The position numbers and the translations under genes are program-made. The notes beneath the pieces are model-generated. The model was not told the DNA's origin. It ran no database searches and saw nothing but the letters and a program-made list of their open reading frames with translations. Below, one piece after another: positions 16,399 to 25,101 of a stretch of DNA of 64,000 bases (positions are counted from its first letter, which is position 1; each line of letters starts with the position of its first letter). Source of the DNA: Casp-actino8 sp945862545 (GTDB lineage: Bacteria > Actinomycetota > Acidimicrobiia > Acidimicrobiales > Ilumatobacteraceae); NCBI GenBank assembly GCA_945862545.1, contig CAMAYS010000001.1:1-64000 (forward strand), written 5' to 3'.

Positions 16399-16845
16399 AT
16401 GAGCACCTATTCGCCAAAAGCCAGCGAGATCTCTCGTGAGTGGCACGTCGTTGATGCTGAGGGCATGATCCTCGGTCGTCTATGCACCGAAGTCGCACGT
16501 TTGTTGCGCGGCAAGCACAAGCCGACTTTTGCTCCGCACATGGATTCAGGTGATCATGTAGTAATCATCAACGCCGACAAGATTGTCTTGACATCGGGTA
16601 AGGCTGAGAGTCGCATGGTGCACAACTACTCGGGTTACCCCGGTGGTTTGAAGAGTGAAGCATTCGGTAAATTATTAGCTCGCCGCCCCGACGAAGCAAT
16701 TCGCGGATCAGTGCGCGGCATGTTGCCTAAGGGTCCGCTTGGTCGTCAGATGATCAAGAAGCTCAAGGTTTATTCCGGCGCACAGCATCCCCATGGCGCA
16801 CAGAATCCAACAACAACTACATTCGCACACGCTATAGCTCGCTGA
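16399..16845 (+). CDS. rplM: 50S ribosomal protein L13
   Basis: Early 23S rRNA binder. 148 residues. REWHVVDAEGMILGRLCTEV and GDHVVIINADKIVLTSGKAE are conserved, as is VRGMLPKGPLGRQMIKKLKV. Forms the usual L13-S9 pair with rpsI 23 bp downstream. Confidence 0.97.
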   Translation: MSTYSPKASEISREWHVVDAEGMILGRLCTEVARLLRGKHKPTFAPHMDSGDHVVIINADKIVLTSGKAESRMVHNYSGYPGGLKSEAFGKLLARRPDEAIRGSVRGMLPKGPLGRQMIKKLKVYSGAQHPHGAQNPTTTTFAHAIAR

Positions 16846-16868
16846 GCAGACGATCCAAGGACAACACA

Positions 16869-17261
16869 ATGACGAAGCCTCTTACTCAGACAACTGGTCG
16901 CCGCAAGGAAGCCGTAGCCCGCGTGCGCGTGCGCCCAGGCACTGGCACTCATACTGTGAACGGCAAGCCGCTCAACGTGTACTTCTGCACCGCCACTCAG
17001 CAGAACGCCGCTGTTGAAGCGTTGCGTGTTACGAACACGACAGAACAATATGACGTCGACGCAACCATTCATGGTGGTGGCGTCACTGGTCAGTCAGGTG
17101 CAATGCGCATGGGTCTCGCTCGTTCACTCGTTGAACTTGATCCCGATGCTCGTGGTGCTCTTAAAAAGGCCGGCTTGCTGACCCGCGATTCACGTCGTAA
17201 GGAAAGCAAGAAGTACGGTCTGCGCAAGGCCCGTAAAGCCGGTCAGTACACGAAGCGCTGA
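16869..17261 (+). CDS. rpsI: 30S ribosomal protein S9
   Basis: Its C-terminal tail reaches the P-site tRNA. 130 residues. TTGRRKEAVARVRVRPGTG near the N-terminus and the tail RKARKAGQYTKR are diagnostic. glmM follows after 12 bp, suggesting co-transcription of L13/S9 with cell-wall precursor genes, as in other actinobacteria. Confidence 0.97.
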   Translation: MTKPLTQTTGRRKEAVARVRVRPGTGTHTVNGKPLNVYFCTATQQNAAVEALRVTNTTEQYDVDATIHGGGVTGQSGAMRMGLARSLVELDPDARGALKKAGLLTRDSRRKESKKYGLRKARKAGQYTKR

Positions 17262-17273
17262 TCGCAGCTATTC

Positions 17274-18668
17274 ATGTCGGGCGCCAACAATTCGCCCTTT
17301 GTTTATCCCACTTTTGGCACTGATGGTGTTCGTGGTGTGGCGATATCTGAAATTACTCCCGAATATGTGCTGGCCCTTGGTCGCGCTGTTGCTCAGGTGT
17401 TGGGTTCTTCGCGTCTAGTCATTGCCCGTGATCCGCGAGTGTCAGGTCCAGTTTTGGAATCAGCTTTTTCTGCTGGGGCTGCTGCACAGGGTGTCCGCGT
17501 TGAACAACTTGGAGTTTTACCGACTCCAGCAGTAGCGATGATTTCGGCGCGTGAAAATGTTCCAGGTGTGGTGGTGACTGCCTCACACAATAAGTTTTCT
17601 GATAACGGTATTAAAGTTTTTGCTGCTGGTGGGCGCAAGCTGTCTGATGCCGATGAAAAGCGCATTGAAGCCGAGTTACATTTTCTCCTCAGTCATGAAT
17701 CCGATGCGCCTGCAGCAGACGGAGAAGTTGGTGTTGTTATACGCCGATCAGATGCTGTCTCACTGTACGTTGAACACTTAGTTGGATTATTTGGTGAAGG
17801 TTCTTTGGCCGGATTGCGCATTGTCATTGACGCCGCAAATGGGGCTATGAGCAATGTCGCCTCGTTGGTGCTACGTCGCTTGGGCGCAGATGTGATCGTT
17901 ATGAATGATGCACCGAATGGAACAAATATCAACGATGCTTGTGGGGCGACATTCCCGCAGGCTTTGTGTGAGTTCATCAGTGGTACTGGTACCGGTGTCT
18001 CTGTTGATCTGGGGTTCGCTTACGACGGTGATGGTGATCGTGTTATTGCCGTGGACGAAAATGGCCACATTGTCGATGGGGACAGGCTGATTGCTCTGTC
18101 AGTGGCAGATCGACGCGAGCAGAACACCTTGAATGACGACACGGTGGTTGTGACAGTCATGGCCAACCTGGGTTTTCATCAGGCAATGCGTGCTGCGGGA
18201 GTCAAGGTGGTGACCACAGCAGTGGGAGATCGCTATGTCCTTGATGCAATGGAATCTGGAAACTTTGTTTTAGGTGGCGAACAAAGTGGACACATCATTC
18301 ATCGCGATCTTGCGACCACAGGCGACGGATTATTAGCTTCAATTGTCCTTGCCCAGTTTGTGCGTCGTCGTTTGCAAGATGGTTTGAAGTTTTCCAAGTT
18401 GGCGAGTGAAGCCATTCACACTTTTCCGCAGGTACTCAAAAATGTTCATGTTGCTGTACGACCGAATGATATTGCCGCACTGCTATCGGCTGAGATTGCT
18501 CGCGAAGAAGCGAATTTAGGTGATCATGGCAGGGTGTTGGTGCGATCCAGCGGAACTGAACCACTGATCCGAGTCATGGTTGAAGCGGACTCATTGGAAC
18601 AAGCCAATGAGGTTGCAGACCGTTTGGTTGCTGTGGCTCTCGCAAAGTGTGTCGAACCCCAATCCTGA
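17274..18668 (+). CDS. glmM: Phosphoglucosamine mutase GlmM
   Basis: Converts glucosamine-6-phosphate to glucosamine-1-phosphate for UDP-GlcNAc and peptidoglycan. 464 residues. Early GTDGVRG motif, phosphoserine S104 in TASHNKFSDNGIK, metal loop DGDGDR (about residues 250-255), sugar loop GGEQSGHII (about 337-345) and phosphate-binding RSSGTEPLIRVMVE near the C-terminus. It acts directly after GlmS, whose gene follows 37 bp downstream. Confidence 0.97.
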   Translation: MSGANNSPFVYPTFGTDGVRGVAISEITPEYVLALGRAVAQVLGSSRLVIARDPRVSGPVLESAFSAGAAAQGVRVEQLGVLPTPAVAMISARENVPGVVVTASHNKFSDNGIKVFAAGGRKLSDADEKRIEAELHFLLSHESDAPAADGEVGVVIRRSDAVSLYVEHLVGLFGEGSLAGLRIVIDAANGAMSNVASLVLRRLGADVIVMNDAPNGTNINDACGATFPQALCEFISGTGTGVSVDLGFAYDGDGDRVIAVDENGHIVDGDRLIALSVADRREQNTLNDDTVVVTVMANLGFHQAMRAAGVKVVTTAVGDRYVLDAMESGNFVLGGEQSGHIIHRDLATTGDGLLASIVLAQFVRRRLQDGLKFSKLASEAIHTFPQVLKNVHVAVRPNDIAALLSAEIAREEANLGDHGRVLVRSSGTEPLIRVMVEADSLEQANEVADRLVAVALAKCVEPQS

Positions 18669-18705
18669 TGGGTAGGCGGGCAGGTAGTTCGGTAACCTGA
18701 TCTAT

Positions 18706-21700
18706 ATGTGTGGCATTATCGCTCTTGTCAGTCGGCCATCCTTACGGGTGCCACCAACGCAGGCTGAGATTATTGGCCATTTAGATGCTGCGGTCGGCAG
18801 TGGAAGCGATATCGGCAGGGTCACTGAGAACTTGGTGATTGTTAATGAACTTCTTAAAGGTGTACCAGGCGTACTCGCTCTGATTGACAATCATGAACTG
18901 ACAGCCTCAATCACAAGCCGACTTGATCAGGTTGCAGGTGTCGTCGCTCAGATAGAGGCAACTCTAGAAAAAAGTGAAGTTGACGCCGAGGAACTGGAAG
19001 CTTCGACTGCTGCGATGATTGCCTTACGCGATGTGCTGTGGGCTGTCGGGCAAGACCGTTTACGTACGGCTTTGTTAGTTGGTGAACTCGCTGGTCGTCA
19101 GGCTGGTGTCGCCGCAGTTGGCGGATATTTGACAATTCAGCAGGCGTTGTCCGCACTGGACCGCTTAGAAGTACGTGGGCGGGATTCTGCAGGAGTGCAT
19201 GTTTTTGTGTGGGGCCACGGATTGTCGCAAAGTGACCCAACAGTCCAATCGGCGATCTTGTCGCGCGCCAAGGATCCGCTCTTTCAAAATCATTCTCTGC
19301 GTCTTGTTGATGGCATCTTGTCCTTCGTCTATAAAGCCGCCGCTGAGATTGGTGAACTTGGTGATAACACGCGCGCGTTACGCAGTGCTATTCAGAGCGA
19401 TCAATTGTTGCGCTTGGCACTCACTCATCCAAACGCTCGCTTGTCCTTGGTCGGTCACACGCGTTGGGCAAGTGTGGGGATCATCAGTGAGCCCAACGCT
19501 CATCCAGTGAACAGCGAACGTGACCTTAACGACGATGCAACCAGCCACCCATATGTCGTAGCGGCGCTGAACGGCGACGTGGATAATCATGGTGACTTAC
19601 GGATCGCTCACGGTTTGTCTTTTCCTGGACAGATCACAACTGACGCCAAGGTCATTCCAGCGATGATCAATATGCACGCCCGTACCTGTGGGGACACGAT
19701 TGAGGCTTTTCGGCGCAGTGTTTCATCTTTCGAAGGTTCAGTGGCCATCGCCGCGGCAGCGAGTGACAATCCCAATCGTCTGATGTTTGCTTTACGAGGC
19801 AGCGGTCAAGGTCTGTATGTGGGTCTTGCTGAGGATCTCTTCATCGTGGCCAGTGAGCCGTATGGCGTCGTCGAGGAAACTGCGATGTACTTCCGTCTTG
19901 ATGGCGAGAATGCGAGCAACGCACATCTCACGGACAGTCAAGGTCAGATTGTTGTCCTTGATGGTGATTCTGCAGGGGAAATTTCCGGGGTCACTCGATT
20001 GGCCTATGACGGTACTGAATTGGCAATTCAAAATACCGAATTAGTCGCCGCAGAAGTTACAACTAGAGACATCAATCGTGGCGATGCTCCACATTTTTTG
20101 CTCAAAGAAATCGGTGAAGCACCAGAGAGTTTCCGCAAGACTTTACGCGGCAAGATTGTCGAGCGTGATGGTATTTTCGCCGCGACACTTGGTTTAACCA
20201 CCTTACCAAGCAGCATTATTGAGCAACTTTCGACTGGAGTCATTCGCAAAGTCCGCGTCATTGGTCAAGGTACTGCGGCCATCGCCGGCCGTAGTTGTGC
20301 GATGGTGCTTGATGAATTATGCGTTGGTGGTCTTGATATTGCGGCAATAACAGCGACTGAATTGAGCGGTTTTCATTTGCATTTAGATATGAGTGACACA
20401 CTTATTATCGCTGTGAGTCAAAGTGGTACGACAACTGATACCAACCGCACAGTTGATTTGGTGAGATCACGTGGGGCGGCCGTGATCGCGATCGTGAATC
20501 GCCGTGGCAGTGACTTGTGCGATAAGTCTGATGGTGTGCTGTTCACCAGTGACGGACGAGATGTTGAAATGAGCGTGGCTTCCACCAAAGCTTTTTATGC
20601 GCAGGTTGCGGCGGGAGTTTTACTGGCATGTGCGGTCAGTGTGGCCGCTGGTTTAGGGACAAATTCGCGACGCCATGATCTTCTACGAACTTTACGTGAA
20701 TTGCCCGACGCGATGCGCACAGTGATTGCCTCGCGATCCGTTATCGCCGACGTAGCGCATCGCTACGCTCCATCCAAACGCTACTGGGCAGTCGTGGGCA
20801 ATGGTCCGAATGCTATTGCTGCACATGAAGTGCGAATTAAATTGAGTGAACTTTGTTATAAGAGTATTTCCTGCGATATCACGGAGGATAAGAAGCATAT
20901 TGATCTCTCATGTGAACCTTTAATCCTCGTCTGTGCTTCGGGTCTTGTAGGTAGTAACGCCGATGATGTGGCCAAGGAGATTGCTATCTATCGTGCGCAT
21001 AAAGCCACACCGATTGTCATCGCAAGTGCATCGGAGTCACGGTTTTCTAGCGCCGTTGCGGTAATTGATGTTCCCGATGTTGATCCGTCTCTGGCTTTTG
21101 TTCTGAGCGCAGTCGTTGGTCATTTGTTCGGCTACGAAGCAGCGCGAGCGATTGATGACTTGGCTCGCTCACTGCGTCAGGCTCGCGAAGTCATTGAACA
21201 TGCGGTGTTACATCATTCAGATGGTGAAAGTGTCGTGCGCGTTATCCGTAGCGGTTTAGTTACCGCTGTTGAACGCTTTAATGAAACTTTACGGGCCGGT
21301 ACTTACGACGGTCATCTAGAAGCCAGTACTGCCGTACGCCTAGCAGCAATGTTTCGTGTTGTTCTTGATGTTTCTCCAGTGGAGGCGTATCAGAATGAAA
21401 CAGGCAAGGTGGGTAGCCCCGTGGCTCTGCTTGATGATCTCACCTTGGCGTTGACCCGCGCCATTGAAGAACTGACTCGCCCGATTGACGCGATTAAGCA
21501 TCAGGCCAAGACAGTCACCGTTGGGATTAGTCGCAGTGATGAAGGCGTCATGGATCGAGCACTTGTGCAAGAGGTCTTGGCAACAGGTGCTGGCCGTGAT
21601 GTGCTGGCTTATCGCACGCTGAAGGTTTTAGCGGATCTTGACCCCGCCGTCGAATCTGTTATTGGGTACACGCGTTACAGCATTACAGGAGACCCAGCCG

Positions 21701-22116
21701 GTAACAGTGCCACGATAGCGATTGTGGATCGTGGTGGTCTGTCGCGTGATGTGCCAAGTCGTGTTGAACATAATCCATCGCTCATTGGAACAAAACGGCG
21801 AGTTGCCAGTGAACGCGAGGTGCTTGTCGCACGAGGACGTAGTGATAGTCGTACGGTCATATTCATTCCTGAAGTGAAGTCTGGTCAGACCGTAGGCATC
21901 ACATTGTTGCATGTCAGTTTCCGCGAGCGATTGACCGCAGCAGTGATGCGCGGCGTTTTGCAAGGTTATGACAGTCGTTATGACCGCTTGGTTGACTGGG
22001 TGTCAGAGACCGAAGGGGAAATGCGTGATGATCTTCTCGGCGAGATGTCGGTCGCTGATCTGTTGATCTTGCCAATTAGCGAGATGGCCGACCGCTGGCG
22101 TCGGGCCTCTTCGTAA
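18706..22116 (+). CDS. glmS: Enlarged glutamine--fructose-6-phosphate aminotransferase (GlmS-like), 1136 residues
   Basis: Expected to make glucosamine-6-phosphate from fructose-6-phosphate and glutamine. Ordinary GlmS has about 610 residues; this has 1136. The glutaminase residues are kept: Cys2, RGRDSAG (157-163), GHTRW (250-254), N289-G290 and TDAKVI. A helical insert of about 130 residues lies between Cys2 and the RGRDSAG region, and about 45 more before GHTRW. SIS domain 1 has SQSG (571-574) and ASTKAF (to about 630). SIS domain 2 keeps E715 and H731, matching isomerase E488 and H504 of E. coli. The usual C-tail (LAKSVTVE) is not at the domain end; a similar AKTVTV with K935 appears after an insert of about 115 residues. 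About 195 unassigned residues follow. No other glmS is in the window and glmM precedes it, supporting the role. Confidence 0.88.
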   Translation: MCGIIALVSRPSLRVPPTQAEIIGHLDAAVGSGSDIGRVTENLVIVNELLKGVPGVLALIDNHELTASITSRLDQVAGVVAQIEATLEKSEVDAEELEASTAAMIALRDVLWAVGQDRLRTALLVGELAGRQAGVAAVGGYLTIQQALSALDRLEVRGRDSAGVHVFVWGHGLSQSDPTVQSAILSRAKDPLFQNHSLRLVDGILSFVYKAAAEIGELGDNTRALRSAIQSDQLLRLALTHPNARLSLVGHTRWASVGIISEPNAHPVNSERDLNDDATSHPYVVAALNGDVDNHGDLRIAHGLSFPGQITTDAKVIPAMINMHARTCGDTIEAFRRSVSSFEGSVAIAAAASDNPNRLMFALRGSGQGLYVGLAEDLFIVASEPYGVVEETAMYFRLDGENASNAHLTDSQGQIVVLDGDSAGEISGVTRLAYDGTELAIQNTELVAAEVTTRDINRGDAPHFLLKEIGEAPESFRKTLRGKIVERDGIFAATLGLTTLPSSIIEQLSTGVIRKVRVIGQGTAAIAGRSCAMVLDELCVGGLDIAAITATELSGFHLHLDMSDTLIIAVSQSGTTTDTNRTVDLVRSRGAAVIAIVNRRGSDLCDKSDGVLFTSDGRDVEMSVASTKAFYAQVAAGVLLACAVSVAAGLGTNSRRHDLLRTLRELPDAMRTVIASRSVIADVAHRYAPSKRYWAVVGNGPNAIAAHEVRIKLSELCYKSISCDITEDKKHIDLSCEPLILVCASGLVGSNADDVAKEIAIYRAHKATPIVIASASESRFSSAVAVIDVPDVDPSLAFVLSAVVGHLFGYEAARAIDDLARSLRQAREVIEHAVLHHSDGESVVRVIRSGLVTAVERFNETLRAGTYDGHLEASTAVRLAAMFRVVLDVSPVEAYQNETGKVGSPVALLDDLTLALTRAIEELTRPIDAIKHQAKTVTVGISRSDEGVMDRALVQEVLATGAGRDVLAYRTLKVLADLDPAVESVIGYTRYSITGDPAGNSATIAIVDRGGLSRDVPSRVEHNPSLIGTKRRVASEREVLVARGRSDSRTVIFIPEVKSGQTVGITLLHVSFRERLTAAVMRGVLQGYDSRYDRLVDWVSETEGEMRDDLLGEMSVADLLILPISEMADRWRRASS

Positions 22117-22135
22117 CTGAATGGACTGAACAGTC

Positions 22136-22537
22136 GTGATTATTGGCATTGGTATTGATGCAGTGGAGATTGAGCGCTTTCGCCAATCGCTAGAACGCAC
22201 TGCGAGTTTGAAAGAGCGTTTGTTCACTGCTGATGAACTGTCTTATGTGCAACCCCAAGTTGATCCAAGTGCTTCACTGGCCGCACGATTCGCGGCCCGT
22301 GAAGCAGTGATGAAAGCTCTTGGGGTGGGTCTTGGAGCATTTGATTTTCACGATGTCTCTGTCTGTCGAGCGTCATCAGGTCAGCCAGATTTGTTAGTCG
22401 TGGGCCGCGCCCAGCAGTTGGCGACAGATCAGGGGATAACGCACTGGCATCTCTCATTGACCCACACTGAATCCATAGCGATGGCCTATGTCATCGCTAG
22501 TGGCACACCCACAAATTCCGTGGCAGCGGGCGAGTAA
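22136..22537 (+). CDS. acpS: Holo-[acyl-carrier-protein] synthase
   Basis: Transfers 4'-phosphopantetheine from CoA to a serine of acyl carrier protein. 133 residues starting at GTG 22136. GIGIDAVEIERF holds the Mg-binding Asp, FAAREAVMKALG the second acidic ligand and substrate-binding Lys, and HLSLTHTESIAMA the C-terminal core. Follows glmS by 19 bp and precedes the NAD(P)HX repair gene. Confidence 0.96.
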   Translation: MIIGIGIDAVEIERFRQSLERTASLKERLFTADELSYVQPQVDPSASLAARFAAREAVMKALGVGLGAFDFHDVSVCRASSGQPDLLVVGRAQQLATDQGITHWHLSLTHTESIAMAYVIASGTPTNSVAAGE

Positions 22538-22544
22538 TAGTTCG

Positions 22545-23948
22545 ATGCGCCCAGTTCTTACTCCCAAGCAGATGCGTGTCCTAGATAGTGAAACCGTGAC
22601 CGCTGGTACGCCTATTGATGTGTTGATTGGTCGGGCTGGAGCGGCAGTTGCCCGCACAGCAAAACGGATGATGGGTGGTCTGTATGGCCGTACCGTGGTT
22701 GTCGTTGTCGGCAAGGGAAATAATGGTGCTGATGGTCGCATGGCAGCGCGCTTACTGGCTGATCAAGGTGTGCGGGTTCACGTGCTTGATGCGCAGCAGA
22801 TGCCGCTACGACTTCCTGTGAGTGATCTGATCATTGATGCAGCCTTCGGAACTGGCTTTCGTGGTGAGTGGAACCCACCCGCGACTCACGGCGTTCCAGT
22901 ACTTGCTGTTGATATCCCCTCGGGTGTTGATGGATTGACCGGCTTAGCGGTCGGCGATACATGGCAAGCGGCGCGTACCGTCACATTCGTGGCCTTGAAA
23001 CCAGGGCTCTTGCTTGGGGTCGGTCGGGCTTTGAGTGGTGAGGTTGAATTGATTGATATTGGTATCAACCTTGGTATGGGCAATGTAGATATCAATGAGG
23101 TTGAACTTGCTGATGTTTCTGCTTGGATTCCTCCTCGCCCCTTTGATTCTCATAAGTGGAAAACAGGTCTATATGCCCTCGCGGGTAGTGCTGGGATGAT
23201 GGGAGCGGCAAACCTCAGTGTTGCCGCGGCCATGCGTTGCGGAGCGGGCATTGTTCATCTTGCGTCTCCAGGGATCGTGAGTGATCGCAGCACCCCCACA
23301 GAGGTTGTACGTCGATCCTTAAGTGCATTTTCTTGGTCTGAAGATGTACTTGAAGATGTGCATCGCTTTAAGGCGATGGTTGTAGGACCAGGGTTAGGTC
23401 GCGATGAAGGAACCGTATCGCAGACACGTCGTGTCATCGCCGAAGCACAAGTACCAATGGTCATTGACGGCGACGGATTATTTGCAGTGGCATGGGGCGG
23501 GGATGGAGCGCGCAATATTGTTCGCACTCGTTCTGCTGAAACTGTTCTGACACCCCACGATGGTGAATACCAAACTCTGCTTGGGTATCCCCCCTCACCA
23601 GATCGGATTGCCAGTGCTCGCCGTCTGGCGATTGATACAAACTGTGTATGCCTCCTCAAGGGCACGACGACTGTCATTGCTGAACCATCTGGAGAGGTGC
23701 TGATGGTGACAAATGGGGACCAAAAATTAGCCACTGCGGGTACGGGAGATGTCCTAGCGGGAATCATCGGTGGCTTAATGGCACAGGGCGTTGAGGCCTT
23801 CCATGCAGCGGCATGTGGAGCGTGGATTCACGGCCATGCTGCATCTCTATTTTCTTTCGATGAGGGTTTAATCGCCTCAGATTTGCTAGACCTCATTGCG
23901 ACGGCCTTGTCGGAGATCCGACGCGCGGTGAAGCAGGATGAACGATGA
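22545..23948 (+). CDS. nnr: Bifunctional NAD(P)HX epimerase / dehydratase
   Basis: Repairs hydrated NADH and NADPH. 467 residues from ATG 22545 (MRPVLTPKQMRVLD). A longer frame from 22488 would overlap acpS by 50 bp and is not needed. N-terminal epimerase domain (about 1-205): VVVGKGNNGADGRMAARLL and VDIPSGVDGLTG. C-terminal ADP/ATP-dependent dehydratase domain (about 210-467): GSAGMMGAANLS, VVGPGLGRDEG, VLTPHDGEY and NGDQKLATAGTGDVLAGIIG. Its stop overlaps the alr start by 4 bp; this nnr-alr pairing is seen in other actinobacteria. Confidence 0.95.
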   Translation: MRPVLTPKQMRVLDSETVTAGTPIDVLIGRAGAAVARTAKRMMGGLYGRTVVVVVGKGNNGADGRMAARLLADQGVRVHVLDAQQMPLRLPVSDLIIDAAFGTGFRGEWNPPATHGVPVLAVDIPSGVDGLTGLAVGDTWQAARTVTFVALKPGLLLGVGRALSGEVELIDIGINLGMGNVDINEVELADVSAWIPPRPFDSHKWKTGLYALAGSAGMMGAANLSVAAAMRCGAGIVHLASPGIVSDRSTPTEVVRRSLSAFSWSEDVLEDVHRFKAMVVGPGLGRDEGTVSQTRRVIAEAQVPMVIDGDGLFAVAWGGDGARNIVRTRSAETVLTPHDGEYQTLLGYPPSPDRIASARRLAIDTNCVCLLKGTTTVIAEPSGEVLMVTNGDQKLATAGTGDVLAGIIGGLMAQGVEAFHAAACGAWIHGHAASLFSFDEGLIASDLLDLIATALSEIRRAVKQDER

Positions 23949-25066
23949 GTGCACGAGCAGCATGGATAGAAGTTGATCTTGATGCAGTGCGTCACAATGT
24001 CTCATATCTGAGTTCTTTGATCGGTGATGCCAAGATCATGGTTGTCGTTAAAGCGAATGGTTACGGTCATGGAGCGATCCAAGTAGCGCAGGCCGCCTTG
24101 GAAGCTGGAGCTCATGGCTTATGCGTGGCACTAGTGCAAGAAGGCGTTGAATTACGGCGCGCTGGGATTGAAGCACCGATTCTCGTTTTTTCTGAACAGC
24201 CACTTGACCAAATCGGAGAAATGATTTCTCACGGTCTGATCGCAACGGCATATTCAGTGGGCTATATCGATGCTTTGGAACACCATGCACGAATCCGTGG
24301 GGTGATTGGTCAGGAGGTTCATCTCAAAGTTGACACTGGTATGAATCGAGTGGGTTGTAAACCTGCTGACGCTGTTGAACTTGGGGGACGCATTTTGGCT
24401 CGCGCTCCGGAGCTGGTCTTGGGGGGCGTGTATACACACCTGGCGAGTGCTGATGACAATGACACGTCGTTTACCGATTCACAGATTGCAAGATTTGATT
24501 CTGTGCTCGGGAATTTACAGCGAGCCGGAATTGAAACTGGATGGGTGCATATCGCCAACTCAGCAGCGACTCTCCGGCGCGATGATGCCCATCGCGATCT
24601 AGTTCGCGTCGGCATTGCTATGTATGGCATCGCCCCTGATGCTTCGATGGATGCGATGTGCAGTCATTTGCGACAAGCCTTGTCCTTAAAGTCGCGAGTT
24701 TCATTTATAAAAAAAGTTTCAGCAGGTGAAGGAATCTCCTATGGACAGCGTTATCAGGTGCGAGAGGCGACTCGCATAGCGACTATCCCTCTAGGTTATG
24801 CCGATGGGGTACCGCGTCGATTGTCTGCTGTAGGCGGCGAAGTCTTGATCGCTGGTCAACGTTTCCCTATTGTTGGTCGCGTAACGATGGACCAACTGAT
24901 GGTGGACATCGCAAGTTCGTCAATTGCGGTTGGTGATGAGGTGGTATTGCTTGGCTCTCAAGGTCAAGAGACGATCACGCCCAATGATTGGGGACATTTG
25001 TTGGACACCATTGGTTATGAGATTGTCTGTGGACTTTCAGCGCGCCTAGCGCGTGTCTATTGCTGA
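23945..25066 (+). CDS. alr: Alanine racemase
   Basis: PLP enzyme making D-alanine for peptidoglycan. 373 residues. The PLP-binding lysine K36 lies in VVVKANGYGHGA. GEGISYGQRY and TIPLGYADGVPRRLS flank the catalytic tyrosine region, and GRVTMDQLMVDI belongs to the C-terminal barrel. The ATG overlaps the nnr stop. Last gene of the core block; the next gene opens the catabolic region. Confidence 0.96.
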   Translation: MSARAAWIEVDLDAVRHNVSYLSSLIGDAKIMVVVKANGYGHGAIQVAQAALEAGAHGLCVALVQEGVELRRAGIEAPILVFSEQPLDQIGEMISHGLIATAYSVGYIDALEHHARIRGVIGQEVHLKVDTGMNRVGCKPADAVELGGRILARAPELVLGGVYTHLASADDNDTSFTDSQIARFDSVLGNLQRAGIETGWVHIANSAATLRRDDAHRDLVRVGIAMYGIAPDASMDAMCSHLRQALSLKSRVSFIKKVSAGEGISYGQRYQVREATRIATIPLGYADGVPRRLSAVGGEVLIAGQRFPIVGRVTMDQLMVDIASSSIAVGDEVVLLGSQGQETITPNDWGHLLDTIGYEIVCGLSARLARVYC

Positions 25067-25089
25067 ACATCGTGACTCAACTGGGGCGC

Positions 25090-25095
25090 TAATCT
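25090..25095 (+). promoter_or_regulatory. Candidate -10 box for a leaderless CoA-transferase transcript
   Basis: TAATCT ends six bases before the ATG at 25102, the position of a TANNNT -10 box for a transcript starting at or next to the start codon. GGAG at 25098-25101 touches the ATG and is too close to act as a ribosome-binding site. Confidence 0.4.
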
Positions 25096-25101
25096 TTGGA
25101 G

